Virus record (IMG/VR): IMGVR_UViG_3300009184_000029
Location: 62,001-126,000 of that record
Length of the DNA: 64,000 nucleotides
From: a virus
Strand: one strand, 5' to 3'
The position numbers were made by a program, and so were the translations under genes. Every line of letters begins with the position of its first letter. Within the stretch, counting starts at the first letter, position 1. Below, piece after piece: positions 53,901-61,653 of the stretch. The notes beneath the pieces are model-generated. The model was not told the DNA's origin and made no database searches. It was given only the letters and a program-made list of their open reading frames with translations.

Positions 53901-55045
53901 GTGGTCAGTTTGATTTTAACAATCCTGGTGGTGACCAAGGAGTTGTTATTAGAACAAATGCGGGATATGTTGGCACCGGAGGAACACCTGTTGCAGGAGG
54001 AATTATTTCAGTTCAGGGTAATGCTAAAGGTTTAATATTTGCGGGTAATCCTATAGAGGAAAACCATTTAGTTATTGATAGTTTTGGTAAAGTTGGTATT
54101 GGTACAAATATACCAGTTTCTAAATTAGACGTTAGTGTTACGGCAAATACTATCGGTGTGAGAATATCAGGTAATAGTGACTCAGAGATGTTAAGAATTA
54201 CACAGACAGGTAATGGGAACGCATTTGTGGTCGAAGATTCCTCAAATCCTGACTCAACTCCATTTGTTATAACATCGGGAGGTACTGTGGGTATTGGTAT
54301 TGATTCACCATTACATGGATATAAATTACATGTCAGGGACGGAGCTGCAACAAATAGTATTGGAATTAGCGGTACAATGTCCGTATTTGAAAGTACTGGA
54401 AATACATATGTGAGTATTTTAAGTCCAAATGCAAATACCTCAGGTATTGCATTTGGTACTGATGAGTTACGTAGTGCGTCCTATCTTAGATGGAGTTACA
54501 CTAATAACCAAATGTCTTTATCTACTAATAGAACGGGGGCAACTTTATCTTTTTCTACCGATAACGAACAGCAGAGAATGTTAATAACATCAGGAGGAAG
54601 TGTGGGTATCGGAACTTCATCACCATCAACAACTTTACATGTTTCGGCAAGTACAAACCCTGTTAGATTTGAAGGTTTACAAACAAACACAGGAGCAACT
54701 AAAACAGTAATTGCAGATAATAACGGAGTTCTTTATACTGAAACCAAACCTAAAAAATATGTTGCGTTATTAACACAAACAGGTACAAGTGCTCCAACCG
54801 CGATTGTTTTAGAAAATACATTAGGTAATATCACATTTAGTTATTTTCAAACTGGCAAATATACAGTAACCGCAACTGGATTGTTAACATTAAATAAAAC
54901 AACAGTTATTACAGGAGGAGCGGTTTGTGCTATAGATACATTAACTGCGAATGGGTTTAATTTATCATCATACAGTATGCCACCAGTTGCTAACGCTAAT
55001 GGAATACTGAATAACTCAACTATTGAGATTAGCGTTTATCCGTAA
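50915..55045 (+). CDS. Giant tail fibre with cysteine-knot-like modules and YadA-like repeats
   Basis: The 1376-residue protein begins with a fibre-type N-terminus (GKTITQLPLILSADSSSSTI). Residues ~185-480 contain about four cysteine modules such as CINGNCPKGFKCEGGEC and CDGNADCGPGYVCLNGYC. Three of the cysteine segments run into a shared DLxSGxW strand (VDLDSGVW, PDLASGFW, ADLESGYW). Residues ~575-835 are YadA-head-like repeats (NVAIGTNSM, TVYIGARSG, NTFLGNLAG). Later repeats (KVGIGTNIPVSKLDV) match trimeric fibre shafts. The C-terminus ends in a compact beta domain. Trimeric fibres contact the host. Disulphide-rich modules are rare in phage fibres. Modules resemble EGF or Dickkopf-like ones in spacing only; homology is not shown. 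Confidence 0.85.
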   Translation: MAQGKTITQLPLILSADSSSSTIIVKDGVTSQIQYSALTVSPEVFQTTVDSKLGLTGGTVDGQVQIVSSLSSEVPGQSSQLLPTTGWTSNGWTGNFTTGFTHTTGNTTTLVSTYSASPATTYVLKYDIIPTNTTYDIYFGQNGEYLNTSLNVTNTVGCSSNKEVNAGFICYDGFQVKYFITNDAKSGTQCINGNCPKGFKCEGGECVVDLDSGVWSEKYVGYDCAKVVASPCTYATAVNIGCHTCCNARPIPVICDGQQQIIGYVNECALYGPSKSTTYSGPNGIIYTELLEEFIDNITFNDTFRGRINYGSSCDGNADCGPGYVCLNGYCVRQIITSSMISGLECASSTYCPQGFTCNNGNCEPDLASGFWIEIGEKPGGYPIYQGPGGVELHTGWDEGEGYALYENPNSYVGEYRQTCSINNDCPKGFICVDGYCVKLIQTSNLFNGMSNKGVCGCPTGYKTNPVYPYTATTSCFADLESGYWTNVGTSSNNANGTVTISFGGISATTNTSGSIGVYAKDYSPLRVTPTSNFDGLLLTYLREVTGTTTSTFTLSDGNSANVTQLRGGTANLYNNFIGVDSGNQNISGQRNLSLGQNTLTSNVSGSKNVSIGVDSLKSIVASDSNIAIGDSALLNNGYGSNNVAIGTNSMLVDKDPNCSVAIGDNSLANNSEIDGNVAIGCSAGEKSNVPNTVYIGARSGLIDLGEGSTFVGYESGLNNIGNYNTFLGNLAGYSNTSGDNLTFIGYNSGLNNTSGSENTFIGSESGVYNQDGIRNVAIGSYAGAFTLDGVTENTSPNRSVYIGSNTKSFNVNDTNSIVIGFGAESQGDNTVVIGNDNTETIYLNGDLNVTGADSTSFNVNDFGINSTDVITLVTDSLSIQDSQGDGYHLTTNSGQNGQVLTYTNGNAIWQNTSGDGNVTGSGTLNYIPKWSGSTGLRNSVIFDNGSFVSVGYNNLLTSFIVSANTFNIGKGGSTSSRALFMGKSIPSTWLGSDSCGQFDFNNPGGDQGVVIRTNAGYVGTGGTPVAGGIISVQGNAKGLIFAGNPIEENHLVIDSFGKVGIGTNIPVSKLDVSVTANTIGVRISGNSDSEMLRITQTGNGNAFVVEDSSNPDSTPFVITSGGTVGIGIDSPLHGYKLHVRDGAATNSIGISGTMSVFESTGNTYVSILSPNANTSGIAFGTDELRSASYLRWSYTNNQMSLSTNRTGATLSFSTDNEQQRMLITSGGSVGIGTSSPSTTLHVSASTNPVRFEGLQTNTGATKTVIADNNGVLYTETKPKKYVALLTQTGTSAPTAIVLENTLGNITFSYFQTGKYTVTATGLLTLNKTTVITGGAVCAIDTLTANGFNLSSYSMPPVANANGILNNSTIEISVYP

Positions 55046-55098
55046 AATCTATTTATTAGTTTTGTTGTAATTGTATATTATATTCATAATTTAAAATT

Positions 55099-56343
55099 AT
55101 GAAAATTTTTATACAAGTCGCGTCTTATCGTGACCCTCAGTTATTACCTACAATTAATTCTGCGATAGAAAATGCAAAAAAACCAAATAATTTGGTATTT
55201 GGAATCGCTAGACAATTTAAAGAAGACGATGGTTTTGATAACTTAGATGAGTATTCTAAAGATAAAAGATTTAGAATTTTAAACATACCATATAATGAAT
55301 CAAAGGGTGCGTGTTGGGCTAGAAATCAAATCCAACAATTACATAAGGGTGAAAAATATACATTACAGATTGATTCTCATATGAGATTCGCCCCTAATTG
55401 GGACGAAGAAATGATAAAAATGGTTAAATCTTTACAAAAAAAAGGTCACAAAAAACCATTATTAACGGGATATGTTTCATCATTTGACCCTGAAAATGAC
55501 CCTGAAAGTAGAGTTAAAGAACCATGGAGAATGGTTTTTGATAGGTTTATTCCTGAAGGGGCTGTATTCTTTTTACCCGAAACAATACCAAATTACCAAG
55601 ATTTAACTGAACCAATTCCCGCTAGATTTTATTCTGCACATTTTTGTTTTACATTAGGGGAGTTTGCAAAAGAGGTCCAACACGACCCTGAATTTTATTT
55701 TCATGGTGAAGAAATCTCAATATCTGCTAGAGCATATACCCATGGTTATGACTTATTTCACCCTCATAAAACATTAATTTGGCACGAATATACTAGAAAA
55801 GGTAGGACAAAACAGTGGGATGATGACGGTAAATGGGTTGAAAAAAATAACCATTGTCATAAAAAGAATAGGTCTTTATTTGGAATGGATGATGAAAATG
55901 AAATGGAACATGGGATTTATGGGTTTGGAAAAGATAGAAGTTTAAGGGATTATGAAAAATATTCAGGGTTACTTTTTTCAAAAAGAGCGGTACAACAATA
56001 TACATTAGATAAGAATTATCCTCCAAATCCTTATAATTTTGATAATGAAGACGATTGGTTAAATTCATTCTCATCAATATTCAAGCATTGTATAGACGTA
56101 CAATATTCAAGTGTACCTGAAAGAGATTATGATTTTTGGGCAGTTGCATTTCATGGTGATAATGATGATACAATATATCGTAAAGATTGTGATGAAAGAG
56201 AGATTCAATCTTTCTTTAGAGACCCTGATGGGTATTGTAAAATATGGAGAGAATTCCCAACTCTAACTAAACCAAAATATTGGGTAGTTTGGCCACATTC
56301 TAAATCAAAAGGATGGGGTGAAAGATTAACAGGTAATTTATAA
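55099..56343 (+). CDS. GT60-like (Skp1 GlcNAc-transferase type) glycosyltransferase
   Basis: The 414-residue protein has KIFIQVASYRDPQLLPTINS, then GACWARNQIQQLHKGEKYTL followed by QIDSHMRFAPNWDEEMIKMV. It also has FYFHGEEISISARAYTHGYD and LFHPHKTLIWHEY. This is the pattern of the GlcNAc-transferase family (PF11397) whose eukaryotic members modify hydroxyproline on Skp1. QIDSH is the metal site. Members exist in bacteria and viruses with unknown acceptors. It lies directly after the fibre gene, so a fibre or another surface glycan may be the target, by inference. Confidence 0.88.
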   Translation: MKIFIQVASYRDPQLLPTINSAIENAKKPNNLVFGIARQFKEDDGFDNLDEYSKDKRFRILNIPYNESKGACWARNQIQQLHKGEKYTLQIDSHMRFAPNWDEEMIKMVKSLQKKGHKKPLLTGYVSSFDPENDPESRVKEPWRMVFDRFIPEGAVFFLPETIPNYQDLTEPIPARFYSAHFCFTLGEFAKEVQHDPEFYFHGEEISISARAYTHGYDLFHPHKTLIWHEYTRKGRTKQWDDDGKWVEKNNHCHKKNRSLFGMDDENEMEHGIYGFGKDRSLRDYEKYSGLLFSKRAVQQYTLDKNYPPNPYNFDNEDDWLNSFSSIFKHCIDVQYSSVPERDYDFWAVAFHGDNDDTIYRKDCDEREIQSFFRDPDGYCKIWREFPTLTKPKYWVVWPHSKSKGWGERLTGNL

Positions 56344-56347
56344 TTTT

Positions 56348-57067
56348 ATGAAAAAAGTAATATGTTTTAGTTTATGGGGTAATGATTATAGGTATTTGGG
56401 GGGTGCGTTACAAAATGTGGAACTTGCCAAATATTATTATCCTGATTGGATTTGCAGATTTTATCTTGGTAAATCAACAAATGAAAAATTTAAAAATATT
56501 TTAAAAGGTTTTGATAATGTTGAAATAATTGAAATGGATGAGGATGGTGATTGGAGAGGAATGTTTTGGAGATTCTTTGCTGCTTCAGATGATTCAGTTG
56601 ATGTTATGATGTCAAGAGATGCTGATAGTAGAATACATAAAAGAGAAGTCGAAGCGGTTAAAGAATGGTTAAATTCGGATAAACAATTTCATATCATGAG
56701 AGACCACCAATATCATAGTGTACCATTACTTGGTGGAATGTGGGGAGTTAAGAAAGGAGTTTTAAATGGTATTGTCGATGAAATAAAAGAATACAATGGA
56801 GGTGACTTTTGGCAAGTTGACCAAAATTTCCTTAGAGAGAAAATTTTTGATAAAGTAGTTAATGATTCTTTTGTACACGATGAAATGCATAGATATGTTG
56901 TTGATTCAAATAGATATCCAAATACTACAAGAAATCCAAGTCATTTTGTGGGTCAAGCATATAATGGTGATGGGAAGATATTAGATGCTCCTGAACATTT
57001 TAATGATTTTCTTTTCGAATTAGAAAATTTTAAATTAAAAATTTATGAGGAGTCAGAATTAAAATGA
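56348..57067 (+). CDS. GT-A-type putative glycosyltransferase
   Basis: The 239-residue protein opens KKVICFSLWGNDYRYLGGAL and has a metal-site-like VDVMMSRDADSRIHKREVEA (RDADSR). It continues FHIMRDHQYHSVPLLGGMWG and GGDFWQVDQNFLREKIFDKV. This is a family of small phage and bacterial proteins that I recognise as glycosyltransferase-like but cannot name. It overlaps the next gene by 4 nt and lies 4 nt after the GT60-like gene. The donor is unknown. Confidence 0.78.
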   Translation: MKKVICFSLWGNDYRYLGGALQNVELAKYYYPDWICRFYLGKSTNEKFKNILKGFDNVEIIEMDEDGDWRGMFWRFFAASDDSVDVMMSRDADSRIHKREVEAVKEWLNSDKQFHIMRDHQYHSVPLLGGMWGVKKGVLNGIVDEIKEYNGGDFWQVDQNFLREKIFDKVVNDSFVHDEMHRYVVDSNRYPNTTRNPSHFVGQAYNGDGKILDAPEHFNDFLFELENFKLKIYEESELK

Positions 57068-58008
57068 TAAAAATTAAATTAGAGTGCTGGTGGACTAATT
57101 CTTCAACACTTAAAGATAGATTCATTAAACAGTTTGTCCCAAACTCAGACCTTTCATTATATGAGTTTGTTGATAACAATCCTGATTTTACAATAGTTTT
57201 TGGTAAAACTGAGTTTGATAAAATTGAGACTCCAAAAAGTAGAACTTTTTATATATCTCAAGAACCATTATGGTCACCAAATGAAAAAAGAGATGTTTGG
57301 GATTATTGTTCAAAAATATTAATATCTGACAAGTCAATATTTGAAAATAGAGAAGAATACATTGAAATTTTATTACCGATGTTTTATGCGGGTCATGGTG
57401 AATATCATGAAGATAAAAACTATGACTGGGGTATGTTTTTAAAGGATGAAAAATTTAATAAGACAAAATCAACATCAGTTATTGTTAGAAAAGACTATGC
57501 TAGTTATTGGGACCATTTAGAAATTAAAGACGTTTCAAAAATTATATATAAATTAAGAACTGATTTAGGTGTTAAATTATCTGAAAATAAAGAAATAGAT
57601 ATATTTGGAACTCATTGGGAAAACAATGGTGAAAATATATTTGGGGCGGCTTGGAACAAAAGAGTTGCTCTCAATGAATATAGATTTTCTTTCTGTTCTG
57701 AAAATTCAATACAAAAAAACTATATAAGTGAAAAATTTTGGGATTCGGTTCTTGTTAATACTGTACCAATTTATTTAGGGTGTTCAAATATTGATGAATA
57801 TATCCCTAACGATTATTATATTAATTTAAATCAATACGGGGATGATATTGATGTTATGTATGATTTAATATCAGATATTACAAAAAATTCAGATACTCTT
57901 TATAAGATATACGAACCAAAAATCAAAGAATTAAAAAATATGTTTTTCACTGACCAAAGGTTTAATTTATGGATAAAAATTAAAAATTTAATACATGGTA
58001 TCAATTAG
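57064..58008 (+). CDS. GT10 alpha-1,3-fucosyltransferase-like protein
   Basis: The C-terminal half has EYRFSFCSENSIQKNYISEK followed by FWDSVLVNTVPIYLGCSNI, the GT10 signature (FxFxxENS...YxTEKxxxA...P[IV]YxG). The N-terminal half holds RTFYISQEPLWSPNE. It is 314 residues and soluble. GT10 enzymes use GDP-fucose, matching Gmd at 29034. It overlaps neighbours on both sides. Acceptor is unknown. Confidence 0.9.
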   Translation: MIKIKLECWWTNSSTLKDRFIKQFVPNSDLSLYEFVDNNPDFTIVFGKTEFDKIETPKSRTFYISQEPLWSPNEKRDVWDYCSKILISDKSIFENREEYIEILLPMFYAGHGEYHEDKNYDWGMFLKDEKFNKTKSTSVIVRKDYASYWDHLEIKDVSKIIYKLRTDLGVKLSENKEIDIFGTHWENNGENIFGAAWNKRVALNEYRFSFCSENSIQKNYISEKFWDSVLVNTVPIYLGCSNIDEYIPNDYYINLNQYGDDIDVMYDLISDITKNSDTLYKIYEPKIKELKNMFFTDQRFNLWIKIKNLIHGIN

Positions 58009-58708
58009 TTTAAATATGAAGTTTTGGGATGACGGAAAGGAGGATTCAACAAGAGTTAGAAACGTCTTATTTTCGTGGGGGGAATTAAAAAAATTATCAT
58101 CATTTCTTTTTGAGAATGGTGTGTTACCTAAATCAACCCTTTATGATTTTTCAGAAAAAAGAATTATCCCTGACTCAACACACATACCATATCCTTTAGG
58201 CGTTTATAAAAAGGCAGAAAAAACAAACATAATTTTAAACCAACGAGTTGGGTATGATTTTTTTATGATGATTGATTGTGACGCTTTTTTTCACGAGGAT
58301 GATTATCCAAAATTATTAGATGTTATATTAAATTTAAAAAAAGGAGACGTGATTACTTTTGATTTGGCTAAATTACACAATAATGTTTCTGATTATTTAA
58401 TTGACAATAAATTTATTAAAGATAAATCAGATTGGGATTTTGCATATTCTGGTGATAAATCTAATGGTCCATTAAATGGAAGAATTGGTGGGTTAGGTGG
58501 TGTCTATATTTGTGATACTGATTTACTACGAAACTTAGGGGGATTTGACTCTAAATTTGAGACGTGGGGTGGTGAAGATGGAGAAATGATGGATAGAATT
58601 TTAACATCAGATATGGTAAAAAATGTAATTCCTATTAGAGATTTTTTCCCATTTCATTTACCACATTTTATCGATTGGGGTAATAAAAATTACAACAAAA
58701 ACGCATGA
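57995..58708 (+). CDS. GT7/GT27-like galactosyl-type glycosyltransferase
   Basis: The 237-residue protein has YDFFMMIDCDAFFHEDDYPK with the DCD metal motif. The C-terminal part reads GGLGGVYICDTDLLRNLGGF then DSKFETWGGEDGEMMDRIL, the GT7 C-terminal pattern. It adds a hexose or N-acetylhexosamine in known relatives. It overlaps the GT10 and YibB-like genes by 14 and 4 nt. Substrate is unknown. Confidence 0.87.
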   Translation: MVSISLNMKFWDDGKEDSTRVRNVLFSWGELKKLSSFLFENGVLPKSTLYDFSEKRIIPDSTHIPYPLGVYKKAEKTNIILNQRVGYDFFMMIDCDAFFHEDDYPKLLDVILNLKKGDVITFDLAKLHNNVSDYLIDNKFIKDKSDWDFAYSGDKSNGPLNGRIGGLGGVYICDTDLLRNLGGFDSKFETWGGEDGEMMDRILTSDMVKNVIPIRDFFPFHLPHFIDWGNKNYNKNA

Positions 58709-59580
58709 AAAAAATTAAGTTTATAACCGCAATATATAATGACCTTTTTGGTAGTGAATTTGGGGGTAGGATTAACCGACAACATCACTATAAATGGAGT
58801 TTGATTTCATTATTAAGAATGACAGACGCCGATTTTGTATGTTATACATCAAAAAGAGAACTTGATGATTTACGTAGTTTCTTCTATGAAAAGAATAACA
58901 TACCAGAAAGTCAACTTAAATTTATTGAGTTTGAATTATCAGATAAAAAAAATTTCAGTTTTATTGATGAATATAAAAATATTGAGGAAATTCGCAAATC
59001 AGACAGATGTTATGAAATACAATACAATAAGTTTTTTTGGTTCTTAAATGAGGATTTGTCTTATGAATATTATTATTGGTTAGATGCAGGATTGTCTCAT
59101 TGTGGGTTATTACCTGATAAGTACTTAACGTATTGTGATGAATATAGAGGATATTATGATTCTTATTTTTTTGATAATAATTTTTTAAATAATCTATTAG
59201 AAAAAACAAAAGAAAACATAGTTGTATTTTCAAAGGACAACCATAGAAATTTTTGGAGTGGAACAGTTCCACCTCAATATTATAATGAATACGATTCTTC
59301 AGTTCATATTATTGGTGGGTTATTTGGTGGTAAAAAAGAAAATATGAAGTGGTTTGTTGACGAATTTGATAAGATGTTAAATCTAATAACCAACGAACAA
59401 AAAAAGATATATAGTGAAGAACAAATAATGTCATTAATTTATCAAAACAATAAAAGTAAATTTAAAACATTTGATTTTGATGTATGGTGGCATGAGACAA
59501 ATGGCCCCAAAGGACTACCTGAAGATTTTTTTGTAGTTAATAAAAGTTTTTATAAATCATTAGAAGACGTTAATATATGA
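58705..59580 (+). CDS. HtrL/YibB-like protein
   Basis: The 291-residue protein begins KIKFITAIYNDLFGSEFGGR and carries SYEYYYWLDAGLSHCGLLPD, with the WLDAGL motif in the place of the WIDSG site of the YibB family. It continues HIIGGLFGGKKENMKWFVDE and ends with a His/Trp-rich segment. YibB-like proteins are found in LPS and capsule loci and look like glycosyltransferases, though their activity is not established. It overlaps its fused paralogue at 59577 by 4 nt. Confidence 0.78.
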   Translation: MKKIKFITAIYNDLFGSEFGGRINRQHHYKWSLISLLRMTDADFVCYTSKRELDDLRSFFYEKNNIPESQLKFIEFELSDKKNFSFIDEYKNIEEIRKSDRCYEIQYNKFFWFLNEDLSYEYYYWLDAGLSHCGLLPDKYLTYCDEYRGYYDSYFFDNNFLNNLLEKTKENIVVFSKDNHRNFWSGTVPPQYYNEYDSSVHIIGGLFGGKKENMKWFVDEFDKMLNLITNEQKKIYSEEQIMSLIYQNNKSKFKTFDFDVWWHETNGPKGLPEDFFVVNKSFYKSLEDVNI

Positions 59581-61256
59581 GTTTTACTTTAGTTACTGGT
59601 TTATGGGATATTGGAAGAGGAGAACTTAATGAAGGATGGTCAAGAAGTTTTAATCACTACTTAGATAAATTTGAGGAGTTATTAAAAATAGAAGAAAATT
59701 TAATAATTTTTGGAGATTCAGAGTTAGAAAAATTTGTAAGTGAAAGAAGAAATCCAAAAAATACTCAATTTATAATTAGAAATTTAGATTGGTTTAAAAA
59801 TAACGATTACTATGAAAAAATTCAAAATATAAGAAATAGTTCGGAGTGGAAACATCAATCAGGATGGTTAAAGGATTCCACTCAAAGTAGGTTAGAAATG
59901 TATAACCCTTTGGTTATGTCAAAAATGTTTTTATTAAATGACGCTAGAATTTTTGACAAGTTTAACTCTCAATTTTTATTTTGGATTGATGCAGGTATTA
60001 CCAACACAATCCATCCTGGATATTTTACTCACGATAAAGTATTTGATAAATTACCTAAAGAAATTAAAAAGTTTACATTTGTTTGTTTCCCATATAATGC
60101 GTCCAATGAAATTCACGGATTTGAATATCCTGAAATAAATAAATGGGCGGAAGGTAATGTTAAAAAAGTTGCCAGAGGAGGATTTTTTGGAGGTCCTAAA
60201 GAAACTATATCTGAAATAAACTCACAGTATTATAACTATTTAATTAACACATTAAGTGAGGGATTAATGGGAACTGAAGAGTCAATATTCTCAATAATGG
60301 TATATTCCAAATCAGAATTAATTGATTATTACGAAATCGAAGAGAATGGACTGATGGGTAAGTTTTTTGAGGACATTAAGGAAAATAGTTTGGATAAAAA
60401 AAGTGAATATAAACCAAAATCAACGTACCTTACAAAATACGATAAGAATAATGTCGGTTTATATGTAATAACTTTTAATAGTCCAAATCAATTTAAAACT
60501 TTAATTAATTCAATGTTAGAATATGATTCGGACTTTGTTAATTCCCCAAAAAGAAAAATATTATTAAATAACTCTACCGATTTATCGACCACGGATGAAT
60601 ATGTTAGATTGTGTGAAGAATTTGGATTTGAACACATAAAAAAAGATAACATAGGTATTACAGGTGGAAGACAATTCATTGCGGAACACTTCAATGAAAC
60701 TGAATTAGATTACATGTTCTTTTTTGAGGATGATATGTTTTTTTATAATAAAAAGGGGGAAGTTTGTAATAATGGATTTAACAGATATACCCCAAATTTA
60801 TATAAAAAATCTTTAAGTATTATTCATGAAGAAGATTTTGATTTTTTAAAATTAAATTTCACCGAATTTTATGGTGATAATTCAACACAGTGGAGTTGGT
60901 ATAATGTACCCCAAAATTTTAGAGAAACTCATTGGCCTAAAAACAAAAAATTACCTGTACAAGGATTAGACAAGAATGCTCCAAGAACAAAGTTTAATGA
61001 AATAAAATCATATAATGGATTACCATATGCTTCAGGGGAAGTATACATATGTAATTGGCCGATTCTCCTATCAAAAGAAGGTAGTTATAAATGTTATGTC
61101 GAAACAAAATATGCAAGTCCATTTGAACAAACAATAATGTCTCACAATTACCAAGAGATGGTTAAAGGTAATTTAAACCCAGGATTACTATTAATTACTC
61201 CTACTGAACATAATAGATTTGAACATTATGAATCAAGTTTAAGGAAAGAATGTTAA
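59577..61256 (+). CDS. YibB-like domain fused to a second glycosyltransferase-like domain
   Basis: The 559-residue protein has an N-terminal YibB-like half (FTLVTGLWDIGRGELNEGWS, FWIDAGITNTIHPGYFTHDK, KKVARGGFFGGPKETISEIN). The second half, from about residue 290, opens NNVGLYVITFNSPNQFKTLI and has GITGGRQFIAEHF and YMFFFEDDMFFYNKKGE. This looks like a GT2-type domain with EDD as the metal motif. Together they would make a bifunctional enzyme. The N-terminal half is a paralogue of the gene just upstream. It is the last of the six sugar genes between the fibres. Confidence 0.8.
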   Translation: MSFTLVTGLWDIGRGELNEGWSRSFNHYLDKFEELLKIEENLIIFGDSELEKFVSERRNPKNTQFIIRNLDWFKNNDYYEKIQNIRNSSEWKHQSGWLKDSTQSRLEMYNPLVMSKMFLLNDARIFDKFNSQFLFWIDAGITNTIHPGYFTHDKVFDKLPKEIKKFTFVCFPYNASNEIHGFEYPEINKWAEGNVKKVARGGFFGGPKETISEINSQYYNYLINTLSEGLMGTEESIFSIMVYSKSELIDYYEIEENGLMGKFFEDIKENSLDKKSEYKPKSTYLTKYDKNNVGLYVITFNSPNQFKTLINSMLEYDSDFVNSPKRKILLNNSTDLSTTDEYVRLCEEFGFEHIKKDNIGITGGRQFIAEHFNETELDYMFFFEDDMFFYNKKGEVCNNGFNRYTPNLYKKSLSIIHEEDFDFLKLNFTEFYGDNSTQWSWYNVPQNFRETHWPKNKKLPVQGLDKNAPRTKFNEIKSYNGLPYASGEVYICNWPILLSKEGSYKCYVETKYASPFEQTIMSHNYQEMVKGNLNPGLLLITPTEHNRFEHYESSLRKEC

Positions 61257-61262
61257 GGTTGA

Positions 61263-61270
61263 TATTTATT
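61263..61270 (+). promoter_or_regulatory. Late-box variant TATTTATT
   Basis: The variant lies 12 nt before the ATG at 61283 and starts the last fibre transcription unit. Confidence 0.4.
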
Positions 61271-61282
61271 TAAAAAATATCA

Positions 61283-61651
61283 ATGGAGTTTACTATTGCA
61301 AAAAATTCTAATTTACCTGTTTTAAAAATGCAACTTGTTAATGATGGTATAACTGACCCGTCAAAATTTAGTTCATTTATTGAAAATTCTTTGATTTATT
61401 TTTCTATGAAGGACTCTAGTAACGGGTCGTATAAGATTCAAAGTGCTCCTGCAGGATTTGTTAATAAAACATTTGTTAATCCTGATGCAACACCTGAATA
61501 TTATATTTTTTACAAATTTACAAAAACGAATACAAATAAATCGGGAATTTATGAAGGTGAGTTCAAATTTATAAATGATGAAGGTACCACAATTTTACCG
61601 ATAAGAGAAAAATTAATAATAAAAGTTATTGATAGTTATGTTTATTTTTAA
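61283..61651 (+). CDS. Fibre-associated beta-domain protein, 122 aa (paralogue of next gene)
   Basis: The protein is a single predicted beta domain. It begins MEFTIAKNSNLPVLKMQLVN and closes with EGTTILPIREKLIIKVIDSY. The next gene has the same opening (MEWFIKKNSTQPILQLEF) and the same closing strand (GTNILPISEKLYINVIDS). The two are tandem paralogues, 2 nt apart. Upper baseplate or fibre connector domains of this size are common. The role is inferred from position between fibre genes. Confidence 0.72.
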   Translation: MEFTIAKNSNLPVLKMQLVNDGITDPSKFSSFIENSLIYFSMKDSSNGSYKIQSAPAGFVNKTFVNPDATPEYYIFYKFTKTNTNKSGIYEGEFKFINDEGTTILPIREKLIIKVIDSYVYF

Positions 61652-61653
61652 TT

